Source: Otatea glauca (taxonomy: Eukaryota; Streptophyta; Magnoliopsida; Poales; Poaceae). From it: a DNA stretch of 64,000 bases. Where the stretch lies: positions 71,912,382-71,976,381 of the forward strand of contig CM070713.1 in assembly GCA_036346275.1 (NCBI GenBank), given 5' to 3'. A program made the position numbers and the translations under genes. The notes below the pieces were generated by a model. It had not been told where the DNA came from, did not search any database, and worked only from the letters and a program-made list of their open reading frames with translations. Shown piece after piece: positions 38,961-50,474 of the stretch; position 1 is the stretch's first letter; every line of letters begins with the position of its first letter.

Positions 38961-39050
38961 GCTCTATGGGGCTAGATTCGTAAAAAAAACTCGAGAAAGG
39001 TCATATTCGAAAAAAAAATACGATCACAATGCTAAGACAATAAAAAATTC

Positions 39051-39226
39051 AAGTCTTGTTTCCTTGCATGTGGATCCTCCCTGTTTATTTCCTTATTTGA
39101 TTCACCCTCTTTCCAAATATGTAGTACTACAATTTTGGCCAGTAAAAAATTCGAATCTGGTTTCCTTGCATGCGGATCCTCCTTATTTATTTCCTTGTTT
39201 GATTCGCTCTCCTTCCAAATATGTAG
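39051..39226. repeat. tandem duplication, ~98-bp period
   Basis: Two diverged copies of a unit containing TGTTTCCTTGCATGTGGATC / GGTTTCCTTGCATGCGGATC, then TTTATTTCCTT.TTTGATTC, then TTCCAAATATGTAG. Only about 20 bases in between differ in content. Confidence 0.8.
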
Positions 39227-39399
39227 GTGGGGGAGGTCTGTTGTGGGCCACAGGGATGATTAAACACATTAAATAATGGCCATCGGATGTGGGTGAGTAA
39301 AACTGAGGAAAGATCTGAGACGTTTATTTTGATGAATGCAAGTTTCTGGAGACGTTTTACTGGGTGCACGAACATTAGGCTATCTCTAATGAGGTGCAT

Positions 39400-40954
39400 T
39401 ATTTAGGGTGGACCTAGGAAAAATTGCTTAGGTGCATTATAAAGGGGTATAGATTACCAAATGCGATGCCAAGATGGTTTTTTTAGTAAACGGTATACCT
39501 GCAAAAGTATATTTTGTAATTCAAGTTCCGATCACAAGTTTCAACAAGTTTCACCTAAGTTTTAACTAAAAGTTTGAAGAAGTTTTAATAGATTTTGAAC
39601 GAGTTTTCAAGAAGTTTCAATAAGATCACTAGCTACGATGGTACTGCCATGATGTCGAGGGCCATCTGACGTCGTCTGCTGCCGACACACCCTCTTCTCT
39701 AACTCCAACCCCAACTACCGTTGACCTCATGGAGCCGACCAACATCGCTGGTCGCCAAATCCGTGCTCAAGCTCTGTGCCGAGCCTCCATCTCTCTCTCC
39801 TCCAGCTCAAACCTGAGCTACGGCCGCACTGCCACCGGATCCATGTGTTCCCAGCCACACCGTCATCTCTCGACACCAGATCCAGAGTCGAAAATGAAGC
39901 ACCACATCACCAAATGTGCCAAAACTAGAGCCGAAGGTGAAGAGGGAAGAAGCAGCAATAGGGAGCTCACCAAAAACAAGGAGGACAATGGGTCGTACAC
40001 CGCCACACTTGCCCCACGATAGCTCGTGGTCACACTCACTGCTGCCACTGCTCACCACCACCATGGGCTTGCATCCCTACGCCCAACCCCAGCTGTTCAC
40101 TTCAAGGCATAGCGGAAGACGTCCGTAACATGTCACTGCACCCATCCCGTGTCTGCTCGATGTTGCACTCTTTCTTGTGCCACCGCCGTGCAAGCTCTGT
40201 AGTAGCTCACCCCCGCCTACATGCTAAAGTAGATAATCGCTTACCATAGCTCCGCACAGCTGCAATATGGTCTAAAACTATCAAATCCACTAGTGATGGT
40301 GGTGAATCAGTCAGCATCGAAGGTGGGATTTACTGTGGGGAGAGAGAGAAGAATGCGTGTGTGGGAAGGGACTCAAGGTGAGAGGCAGTGGATTGACCAA
40401 AGGTACGCATCAGGGAAGAGTCTAGTGGATAAGGACAAAGGAAGCAACCATCTGTAGCATCATTTGAATTGGACGGTTGTTTCTTATGCCGTTGGTTTGG
40501 CTACCAACTGCGTAGTGTTCCTTACTATTTATGTTGTTTTAGATGTTCATCATGATAGAATTTGAACTTTGAAGTATTCCTTAATGTTTTGACTAGGAAG
40601 ATGACAAGAGTGCCAGATTTTGTTAAATTACTGTAAGCTTTAGCTTTGCAATTTAGGGGAGTTTATGCCATGTACTTGACAAATATTGTCTACCGTTGTC
40701 AAATATACATTCTTATCTCTTTGCCGATAAATATTTGTTGTTAGTAACTAGCTGAGTGCAATAAATATCAAATAAACAGTACCTATTTTAATACATGCGG
40801 TCATAAGAATTACCAAGGGCAGATCATTTTTCGTGGAAGGATGCAATCACATACCTTTGTTTCATGTATTGCTTCACAATATAAAGATGCACGTACAAAA
40901 ATATTTATATTTGTACAGCAAGGAAAAGATACACTATCATATACAAGGAAATAG
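39400..40954. other. intergenic sequence, no supported gene
   Basis: Contains a CCA/GCC-rich stretch (39640-40130) with short open frames on both strands that I do not recognise; likely degraded transposon sequence. The rest is AT-rich. Confidence 0.35.
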
Positions 40955-42517
40955 TCAAGAATTGCTATTCCCAGTTTGGCACAATCCATGCAATTTTTGG
41001 TGTCCTTCCGTGAGCCGCACGCGAGATCGGCAAAGCTGGATTCCAACCATGATGATATGGTGGGAGAACGTGTAGACTTGATAAAAATTCAATAAACAAC
41101 AAAGATGGTAATATTTTGGAGAAGATGTCCACACACTGAGAGCTAAAAGGGACCTAAAGGACTCGAACTTCACCAACGGAAACCTTTTCACGAACAAAGT
41201 GAATATCAATCTCAATGTGCTTCGTACGATGATGTTGAACTAGATTGTACAAAAGGAAGATGACACTAACATTGTCACAATAGACAGTAGTGCCAATCTT
41301 GACCAGGCGGTGTAACTCATGTACTAATTGCCGCGCCCAACATGATTTGGCAACAGCATTGGCAATAGAAAAATATTCGGCCTCCACACTAGATCGGAAA
41401 ATGGTGGTATGTCGCTTAGACGACCAGGAGATGAGGTTATGGCAAAGAAAGAGGCAATAACCGAAAGTGGAGCGACAAGTGTCATCAGAATTCGCCCAAT
41501 CAACATCCAAGTAGGCAATATGGTCAGATGAGGAAGAGGAATATACTTGCAGCCCAAGATCGAGAGTGCCCTAAAGATATCGTAGAACTCATTTAATGAG
41601 ATTTTGGTGTGGTTCGCAAGGGTCATGCATGTATAAATAGATTTGCTGAACAGTATAGGCAATATACGGACGAGTAATGGTGAGATACTATGAGGCACCA
41701 ACGAGACTACGGTAGTGAGAAGTGTCCTGAATGGGAGAGCCAGCATTAATCGAAAGCTTGGAAAGAGTGTCAATTAGCATGGCAACCAGATTACAAGAGG
41801 ACATGCGGCACGAGAAAGAAGGTCATCAATGTAACAACATTGGGAAAGATGAAGGCCGGTGGCAGTACATGAGACTAAAATCCAAGAAAGTTGTGAAGAG
41901 TACTAAGATATTTCATAGCAAATTCCGTACTGAGAGAAACAATGAGTTGACTAAGAACATCAAGATAAGAGGCCGTAAGAATAATATCATCAACATATAA
42001 CAAAAGATAAGCAGTAGTTGGACAATATTTATAGACAAAAAGAGATGAGTTAAACTTAGAAGCAAGGAAACCAAGATATCGAGCATAAGCGACGAATCGT
42101 TGAAACCAAGCATGAGGAGCTTGTTTCAAACCATAAAGAGACTTAGAAAGACGACAGGCATGGTGAGGATTCACGACATCAAGGAACCTAGAAGGTTGCT
42201 GACTATAGACAGTTCCGAAAGATGACCAAGCAAGGTGTTTTTGACATCGAGTTGATGAATAGGCCAAGATTGACAGGCAGCTAAACTCAAAACAACCTGA
42301 ATAGTGGTGGGTTTTACCACGGGAAATAAAGTCTCGTCGTAATCGACCCTAGGGTTGTTGAGAAAGAACACGAACCACCCAACGAGCTTTGTACCATGAG
42401 AGCGACCCATCAAGGTTGAATTTGTGGCGAAAAATCCATTTGCTAGTGACAATATTGGCACTAGGAGGAAGAGGAAAAGGGGTTCAAGTATTGTTGCCGA
42501 CAAGAGCTTGATGTCCG
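40955..42517 (-). mobile_element. degenerate Copia retrotransposon relic (reverse transcriptase and RNase H)
   Basis: In broken frames on the minus strand: a Copia RT N-terminal part (WFVFFLNNPRVDYDETLFP and VVKPTTIQVVLSLAACQSW, 42290-42430), an RT core with SLYGLKQAPHAWF and the active-site YVDD (41986-41997), then RNase H with DVDWANSDDTCRSTFGYC and EAEYFSIANAVAKS (41154-41510). No gag, protease or integrase, and no clear LTR pair. Several frameshifts. Its 5' side abuts the plant-mobile-domain pseudogene at about 42518. Confidence 0.85.
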
Positions 42518-43162
42518 TCCTCTAAAGCATTTGCTCTGCCACGGTTTGATACACTTGAGTCGACCCCAGGGAAGCTCCGCAAAAGACAAAACGATCCAAT
42601 CAAAGGTTAAGAAAAGCAACATGCTCCTCGTCCGATACAGACCTGATTTCCTTGTTGTTATTGTTGATATATTTTCTCCATCCTTCGCCCTTGGATCTGA
42701 TCAACTTGTACTTCGGCTTGGCAGTATAAGCTGATATCTGTTCTCCATCGGGCCTTAGGCAGCACAACTGGGCTACATCGAGGAGAGTGGGGCTGACGGG
42801 ACCAGTGCGGAACATGAAAGCATTAAAACTGTCCGACCAGAAATAACAGGCCCTGGCCACTAAGGGCTCGTTGGCTTCTGGATCGGCTAGTGAAAGTATG
42901 AGGTACTCAGCTATTCTCATCCTCTCCCATACTTCTCTCTTTAGGCTGCCACCCAGTTGTACCAGCTTCTCCACCCTCTGAATGCTGTCGACCAAGCTCT
43001 AAAACTGCTGCTCCACCCCTTCATATTGTGTCCAGAAGCCGATAGGGGGAGACGTGGAACTTCTTGGTTTATGACCATGTCGGAATCTAGATTTCCTAAC
43101 GGACCTAGATAGTACTGATCATCACTATTTGGGATTGGGATGAATACCTGGTTAGGATCCAT
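42518..43162 (-). pseudogene. plant mobile domain (PMD, aminotransferase-like) pseudogene, truncated
   Basis: Begins MDPNQVFIPIPNSDDQYYLG at 43162. After about 60 codons the reading shifts to another frame that gives TQYEGVEQQF, a stop, then SLVDSIQRVEKLVQLGGSLK, AEYLILSLADPEANEPLVAR and FRTGPVSPTLLDVAQLCCLR, the PMD signature. A further stop precedes LDRFVFCGASLGS. At least one frameshift and two stops are visible, and similarity ends where Copia RT begins. PMD proteins occur both as host silencing factors and inside grass transposons; this copy is more likely transposon-derived. Confidence 0.7.
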
Positions 43163-44210
43163 TCAAGTGATCTGAGGAAACAGGCGATTGACCGATTGAA
43201 AGTTGTTGAGAAGGTTGAAGAGTCGTCGACAGAAGATGAACTTGAAGCCGATGGCAAGTGTTCTGAGAGCTTGAGAGCGTGAGAATGACAGTTTGTGGGC
43301 CGCATATTTATAAGTAGGGTGAAAAAAGTGAAATGACGGAAGAGTATTGAAGGGACGCGTACAGTTAAAATGTACGATACGCATATCGAGATTTTTACGA
43401 CGCCATTAATGGGGCTGTTACTGGTGAAAATATTGAGATAAGCCGATAGACAAAGAAGTTGACAGAAGAGATTTTTGAAAAATAGCAAATTATCTTCCAA
43501 AAATAGGGGGCATATGTTTGCACCAGATTTTGGCAAGACATGATAAAATTGTCAGCCTAAGGATCAGGAGGATTTTGGCCGATATCGGATATAGGAAAAA
43601 GGGTTTAAGTGTTGGATATGACCGATATTTATGAGAATAGTTATTCGAGTTAAAAGCCGACATGGATCGATCAACGTGTTAGAGGTGGACACGATCGGCT
43701 GATAGCTATAAACGATGGCCATAGATGAGCGAAAAAAGAACAATCAACCAATCCAACAAATCGCATTTACATCTTTTATTTTCTCGTCGACTAAGAGTAG
43801 CCTCTGTAATTTAGAATCTTTGTAATTTGATCCTGATCGATAAAGTTGCGCATCATCGATTGTTGATCTTCATCAATTACGTCATTAGGTTTGATTTTTC
43901 TTCGATTTTGTTGCGCATCGTCTTCTTCGGGAAAGATCTACTTTTACTATCTGATTAGCCCTAGTCAGTAAATTAGAATTATCGTTACCCTTTGATTTTA
44001 TCGGTTTTTAGCTGTTTAGATCTAGGGCGATTATTTCTTGATAGATCGGCTCTGGGTATATCATATATTTATCTTATCGATTGCAGGATCAAATCGGTTG
44101 GCACGCCTTGATCAATTGAACCCGGTGTTCGTCAGGTGTGTTGAGGCCGATTAACCCTCTTCACGTTTTTGGCACCAACAATACTTAGATAGGGATGGTT
44201 ACAAAGTCAC
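43163..44210. mobile_element. possible LTR-retrotransposon LTR and edge (Gypsy-like)
   Basis: Non-coding, with repeated GCCGAT / ATCGGC words. It ends in CCCTCTTCACGTTTTTGGCA, which resembles the LTR-to-internal junction (TTTTTGGCGCC) of grass Gypsy elements. No pair of LTRs or Gypsy protein was found, so this is tentative. The first 300 bases may instead be the upstream region of the PMD pseudogene. Confidence 0.3.
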
Positions 44211-45060
44211 ACCTCTAAGTGGGCAAAACTCAACATAGCATAAAGAAATCAAAGAACCCTTCTTTAAGATTTGGTTCTGGCCTTAGTTCCAACCAGGGTA
44301 TTGGAGACATCCCTCGAGCGCTTTATTTATAGCACAGTTGAGTCAATCTCCCTCATTGGATGGTTTTCTTCTCCCATAAGGAACCTCATCAAGGTTGGGA
44401 TTAACTCACTCACTCATACATAGAGTGATCCGAAACCCAACAACATCACAGGTTTTGATCATACCCTTTAACACTAACTTAACCTGTACTCCACCCGCGA
44501 ACACTTAATCCAACTATCCTCCTTCGCTTGGATAGAGCTCAAGTTAGCATCTCATCCAACCACTTGAAGCATCTTCTGTACTTATCACCTTCCATGTGGC
44601 CTCAATAACTTGCCGCCAAGCCTCTCACATGTTCGGACTCATCCGAACTGTCCTCACTTGCAAACGGGCCTAAATCACTTAGCGCACCACATGTCCTCGT
44701 CCGTTTCACCATGATGGCTTCAGTTTCCTTAACCGTTCTAGATCTCAGCTCCACCCTGAGCATAGTCCCGGTCTACCTTACCATTGCTCACCATATCCAT
44801 AACCAATGCTTCACTCTCCGGCTCCTTGTTTTTCAGGCTTGCAACCACTTCCCGCCCTCAATCATCTTCCGGCGTCCCTTGACCGTTTTGGACCTCAGCT
44901 CTCCTAACCTAGTCTCGGTCTCTCCTTCACCTTACCATGATCTAGCATTAAAGTTCGGTAACCAATACAGGCAATCAAACAATCACATAGTATTGTTTCA
45001 AATAACATGCATCAGCAAATAGACAAAGATCAGTGATCAATCAAACATCAAAAGATCACA
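44211..45060. other. repeat-like spacer, no supported gene
   Basis: Contains an internal near-repeat of CCGTTCTAGATCTCAGCTC (about 44732) and CCGTTTTGGACCTCAGCTC (about 44882). An open frame at 44711-45022 has no recognisable family. Confidence 0.35.
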
Positions 45061-46000
45061 CCCTAGGATCAATTAGACCATGACAACCTTAGTCCACAAC
45101 CACTCTTCAAATCATGACCTTTGTAGGCCATGGCCCTCAAAGCCCAATACCACTCTTGGCTACGACCACTTTAGTCCATGACCATTCTTGTCTATAATCT
45201 TCAAAAGTCAAAGACCACTCTTGATAGTTACCACTCAAAGTCACTCTTGGCTGTGACCACTCTTACAAAGGTTATGACCATTTCCTAAGAGGCCTTTATA
45301 GGTCAAGACCACTCTCACAGTGGTCTAAACCACTCCATCGGAAGTCACGACCACTTTCCAATTGTTCTTTAGAGGTCTAGATCTCTCCCATAGTAGTCTA
45401 AACCACTCTAACAGATATCACAACCAATCCATCAGAGGTCACGACCACTTCCCAAGTGGTCTTTAGATGTCTAGACCACTCTATCAAAGACAACGACCAC
45501 TTTTCAAGTGGTTTTTAGAGGTTTAGACCACTCCCAAAATAGTCTAAACTACTCCAATAGAGGTCACGACCACTTCCAAAGAAGATCACGACTATTTTCC
45601 AAGTGGTTCTTAGAGGTCTGGACCACCACTCCATCAGAAATCACGACCAATTCCCAGTGGTCATTAGGTCTAGACCACTCTCACAGTGGTCTAAACTATT
45701 CCAACAGAGGTCGTGAAGTGGTATTTAGAGGTTTAGACCACTCCAACAGAGATCACGACCACTTCTATAGAGGTCTAGACCATTCTAGAAAATGACCACC
45801 CTAAAGGTCACAAAGCCCCACGACCACTCTAGAAAATGACCACTCTAGATGTCACAAAGCCCACGATCACTTTAGAGATCACAAATGCCACGACCTCTCT
45901 AGGAGCATCATGACCACTTAGTGGTGAAACCACAACCACTCAAGACAAGATCATGACCACTCAGGACAAAGTCATGACCACTTTAGGCAAGGCCACGATC
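45061..46000. repeat. block of clustered GACCACT heptamers (degenerate minisatellite)
   Basis: By eye, about eighteen GACCACT and at least four of the complement AGTGGTC in roughly 0.9 kb, with many one-base variants. The words are embedded in longer degenerate phrases such as GGTCACGACCACTT, AGTGGTCTTTAGAGGTCTAG and CCACTCCAACAGAGGTC. Because both orientations alternate, many short hairpins can form. Dense short motifs of this kind resemble subterminal transposase-binding repeats of CACTA or Mutator-like elements, but I saw no terminal repeats here. Confidence 0.8.
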
Positions 46001-47300
46001 ACTCAAAATAAATTGCTCACGACAAAATAAGCTTATATCAAACTCAAATTTAAACACTACAGACTCAAACTCATCACAAACATGGATGGACCACCACAAA
46101 GTCTCTCACCAGGGCAAGTTTAGGACTTAGTATGAAACTTGGGTTGTCTTCATGTAAAGCAATCATCGAGGAAAAAGACAAAGGCAATATTTGGGATGGT
46201 TTCAGCTTTGGTTTCCCTCTAAAAACCATAAGCTGTTTTCAAACGGCTAGTCTTTTCGTAGCTGGAAGCCGAAAGCTTGTCTATGGTAGCTTTCTATGAC
46301 TTGAGTTGGTTGGAGTTCTAATTTTACCACTAGAGTTGAAGAAATTACACCCTCTTACCAAGTATAAAATCTCAAATTCACCATTCTTAACCCACACCCT
46401 TTATAAATAGAAAGTTAGGCTACCAAACAGTAAATCTTTTCAGCATAGACATTCAATTGTACATCTCTTTAGTCATATAACCTAACTAAAAGTTAATTAT
46501 ATATATAAAAAAGCTACGGATATAGCAAACATACATTTGGACAAAATACGATCGTTAGGTTGGCGACTCTCAGTCTCGTTCCGAGCTCCAGACTTCACTT
46601 CAGGATCCCGCAGTAAAGCATGGCACTCAAAACGATCGATGAGACCCGTTCCCGAGAAATACCACTCCAGGAATATAACTGTCGCTTTTGCACAGAACAC
46701 AATCTAATCCATGCTAAAGTAAAGATTTCTGCCCGACTGCAGATTTGGTGCAGCCTGCAGACGATGTCCAAAGGACAAAGCATGATGATTTACCCCGGGC
46801 TAATTACTGCTTTCGGGGCGACGCGATTAGCAACAAGCTACGTGCCGTGATGGCACTGACCGTCTGATCTCATCTCGAGTCAGGAACTGCACGCACCGGG
46901 CCAGCTTTGTCCCGTCCCGTCGTAAGCGCAAGGGCCCTGTACGTTCACAGGAAGAGATAGATGAGCGCAACATGGCAATACCTCTGCCGTTCGCTTTGCT
47001 GGCCTCATCCTTTTCATTCCCCTGCACAAATGTCGCAAGAGCATCTCGGTACGTAAATCCGTAACTCGGACGGCTTTCATCTCGTCACCGGTGGCAATGC
47101 AGCTCCTTTGGGCCAAAGTTACGGAAAGATCTGCACAACCGTATGCGCCATGGCTTAAGCAGTCAAAAGCTGGCACGTTTGAAGGACAGCAAAGCAAACA
47201 CATCTGAGACAGTGAGATGGACGGAGAAGAGTCAGTGCCTTGCCTGCAACTATGGTGAGTAGCAGGCGCGAACTCACCATGGAGCTGTCGAGATGGCTTC
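46001..47300. other. intergenic sequence, no supported gene
   Basis: AT-rich to about 46500, then more balanced. Short open frames on both strands between 46497 and 47203 overlap each other and have no recognisable homology. Confidence 0.35.
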
Positions 47301-47941
47301 CATGGTTAATAGGATGGCTAGATTTAATTTCTAATTTCCACTTTATACTATCATAAATTTACCCTTACCACTTGTCCTATTACAACATCTGCAACAGCTT
47401 AAACAAATGTGCATGGCCCAATCGGCATCGCCGACGCGAATCCGCATGATGAACTTCCAGCCCTAAAGGCTCAGAATTCTGATGATTCCACAGTTGCGTA
47501 TATTATCATTGGCACTTTGGCAGTGAGCTTATGATTGCGAATTTGGCATCAATAACGATATAACTACACATCAAAATCCTCAAAAGTCAGAAGCTATGAG
47601 CATGAGATGCGCTCAATTCCCATTTGTAAGATATATAGTACAAAGTACAGGGCATTTCTTGTTTACAATTTTTAGCTATTTTGTTCTGATTCGAGATGCA
47701 CATATACCAAGAAAGCAAGCAAATTCACTAAAAAAAGGCCTCATAAAGACCTGACAATTTACACGGATTCAGGACTAGTTACCACAGTGCACTTCGTCCC
47801 CTCATCCCGAGTTGTTGAACTCAACTCCACAGTGTGCAAATGTAGCAACCCTTGCGGGCTAATTAAGGCCGGGTGAACACCGAAAATACAGATTCACCGG
47901 TCAATGATTACGGTCCGCCTATGAGTGTGCTTGACTGGACA
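47301..47941 (-). other. 3' flank and probable 3' UTR of the DUF4228 gene
   Basis: AT-rich, non-coding, directly downstream of the stop codon on the minus strand. Confidence 0.4.
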
Positions 47942-49519
47942 TCAGCTCCCAGCCTCGTCGATGCTGTGCAGCGAAGGCCGCCATTGCCGGTAACAGGCGC
48001 TGGAGCTCCGGTGGCCGTCTTTGTCTTGGCGTGCCAACTGCAATCAGGTGTGTAGCAGTAGAGTAATCAGAAGATGGAACCTTTGCATGTTGCCATAGTT
48101 CAGAAATATTAAGGAATCTTGCAAATGATTCTTCCTCCTGACATTAGTTGCTACTCACTAATTATGTATATCCTTAACCTATTATTGAATTTCCTTTTAG
48201 ACGCTACAATAGCATCAATCAGTTGGCTCCACAGACCACAGAGCCGCTTGGCTACTTGTATGCGTGTCACTCGGGAGCTGGGGATGTCAAATATGCAGTC
48301 TTCCAAGATAACGAAGCATTAGTCCCCCACACACTTTTATGTATTTTTTTCAAATATAGTCTCATGTGAATAAAATTACAAAAATACTCTCTTATCGATC
48401 CAAAACAGTGACATGTAACATGTGTTATTTGTCGTGTCTATGTATCGCGTCAGATGGCTGGCCTCACAACACCCTGACCGACCGCGGCAGGAGAGGTGCC
48501 ACGCTAGAGCACCATGGCAGTCGGTCCCTATTGAGCCCAAGAACAGCGATGGTTTGCTACTGAGCTTAGGAGTGTGGCACCCCTCCTACCACCGTGGGCC
48601 GGCTACAAGCAGCGGTACATGAGTGTGACAAGTGACACATCACCTGTCGTTTCTTTCGTTGTTCGGATAGAGGATATTTTTTCAATTTTATTTGTATAAG
48701 GGCTAGATTTATATATAAAAAAGTGTGTAAGAGAGCCAGTTAAGTCAATGCTTCCACCATAACTAAGCATATATTACAGTTGCAAACATTCGAATGGCAA
48801 TTCCAAAAAAAACACTTCTTTTGATGATAAACTAGAGTGGGTGGAAGTACATGATAATCGCGAGGAACAACTAACTAACTCTTGGGGAAAGCAATTAAAA
48901 GCGTATCAATCATGCAGAGAACGTGCATGGGGGCATCAAGCGAAAAAAAGTAGTTGGATTTAAGGAGGGCAAGTCAAATCCATGTAACTACCTGATCGAG
49001 ACTCTCATCCAACGCGTCGTCGTCGTCGTCCGCGGCCGCCGCCGCGGCCCGCGCCTTGCTCTGCCTCGACTCCAGCTGTTGCTGCTGCGCCTTCCTCAGC
49101 TTCTCCTCCTTCCTCGCCTGCACTGCCTTGGTTACCTCTGCATGCAATGATCAGACCAACAATTAGTTTTGGTTTCCATCCTACCTACAATCGAGGACAT
49201 GAACGCGAAAAGCAGGAAAGGACTCAAGTTTGTATATAGATTACCCACCCTGGGAGGTGATGAGGCGGTAGACGTGGCCGAGGAGGAGGGTCTCCTTGGG
49301 CTTGAGCAGCTTGACGCGGGTGAGGCGCACGGTGCGGGGCGCGGCGCCCGCGGCGTCGTGGCGCTCCTCGGCGACGCGGAGAGTGACGAGCGCGACGTAG
49401 TGGCCCGGGTTGGCGCGCATGACCTCGGCCGCGCTGGTCGACCAGTAGAGCCGCTCCACCCGCCCACCCGGGTGCTGGATCACCACCGTCGCGGCCTCCG
49501 CCGCCTGGCAGTTCCCCAT
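47942..49519 (-). CDS. DUF4228 / PADRE-domain protein, three exons
   Basis: PADRE proteins are small plant proteins of uncertain biochemistry, many induced by pathogens or abiotic stress. Exons 49249-49519, 48992-49137 and 47942-48037 join in phase (513 nt, 170 residues). The start MGNCQAAEAATVVIQHPGG is typical, with Gly2 and Cys4 that could be lipidated. The domain continues with YWSTSAAEVMRANPGHYVAL and RLTRVKLLKPKETLLLGHVY up to residue 90. Exon 2 gives a charged, alanine-rich and acidic linker (RKEEKLRKAQQQQ, then AAAAAADDDDDALDESLDQ). Exon 3 gives the short conserved end ACYRQWRPSLHSIDEAGS. Reading on past exon 2 would add only five residues before a stop, so the third exon is preferred. 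The long second intron contains a MITE-like element. Confidence 0.9.
48321..48738. mobile_element. MITE-like inverted-repeat element in intron 2 of the DUF4228 gene
   Basis: The left end AGTCCCCCACACACTTTTAT pairs with the complement of the right end (CTCTCTTACACACTTTTTTA), and the pairing continues imperfectly through AAATATAGTC / AAATCTAGCC and AATAAAATT for about 75 bases. No coding content. Boundaries are approximate and no duplication was confirmed. Confidence 0.55.
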
Positions 49520-50230
49520 CTGCGGGGCTGGGTGCGCGCGCGCGCTCGTGCCGGAGGGGACGCGCGCGCAGTGGCGGCTAGGGCCGGGAGGGAGGGGAGA
49601 CTGGGAGAGCCCGGGGAGGGAGGCGGGGCAGAGCAGGTGGTGGTGTACTGCTGTAAGAGGGGACAGCTGCTCCTATAACCTATAAGAGGTGGTATACCGT
49701 ATACATGCGTACGAGCTAACCACGTAGTAGCTACCGTTTTTTTCTCTATTCCTCCGCTCTGCCGGTGCCCCGGTACACCTACCACGTACGCCGGCCGCGT
49801 GTGCATGCTTGGATGGTCCGCGCGCGAGCAACGAACCCGTGTGATTAACAAGTGCATGCATGCCTATAGCAAGCAGTGGCGGTGAAATCATAGCGCCATG
49901 GTGAACGCCGTTTCAGTTTTTCACCGCTCTTCGGCGAGAGCTAGCGACCGATGCTGGTGCTCGTGCTGCGCGCGGTTTATGCGCCGGGGGAAGATGAAGA
50001 TTGAAGGGGAAGCCGTGATCGTTTTCGCTGCTTTTTTAGCGCCCCGTGAATGGACGTTAGCACGTACATGTTGGGGGGTTGTTTGTACTCGTCGGGAAGT
50101 TTGCAGTGCGAGATGAAAACGCCCATCACTTGGTCGCTTTCGTGAGGCGTCGACGTGAGGACCAAGGAGATCGACTTGACCGATTAGTCTTCCGTCTCCC
50201 CGCTGCTAACTTTGGTTTCTAGCTATGTAG
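49520..50230 (-). promoter_or_regulatory. 5' UTR and promoter region of the DUF4228 gene
   Basis: Very GC-rich next to the start codon (49520-49660), then mixed sequence with GCATGCATGC-type words (around 49853-49863). No gene on either strand is supported; open frames at 49898-50116 and 49673-49891 lack recognisable homology. Confidence 0.4.
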
Positions 50231-50232
50231 TA

Positions 50233-50472
50233 CTAGTTTACAGCACTTTTTTCACATAAATAAATAGATATTGAAAATAACTATGTTGTCCATAATTATT
50301 ATCTCTAATCACTATATTTAATACATACATATAGAGAATATCAAGTAAATCTGAATATTTATTAGAGGTATAAATAGAACATTACACTAATTTACATTGA
50401 AATCTAAAATATACCATATGTTTATGTCAAGACTATTAAAAAAATACGTCCTATAAACTTAGATGAATGGAG
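50233..50472. mobile_element. Stowaway-like MITE, relative of the one at 5406
   Basis: Flanked by TA (50231-50232, 50473-50474). The right end, whose complement is CTCCATTCATCTAAGTTTAT, is well kept; the left end has lost several bases (CTAGTTTACAGCAC). The interior shares ordered words with the 5406 element, including TAGAGAATAT, AAGTAAAT.TG, ATATTTATTAG and AGAACAT.ACA.TA. Confidence 0.7.
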
Positions 50473-50474
50473 TA

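Noticed and set aside
45508..45795. Open frame with repeated GLDHS-type phrases as a repeat protein
   Set aside because: The repeats follow from the underlying GACCACT DNA repeats, which also run through other frames and beyond the open frame.
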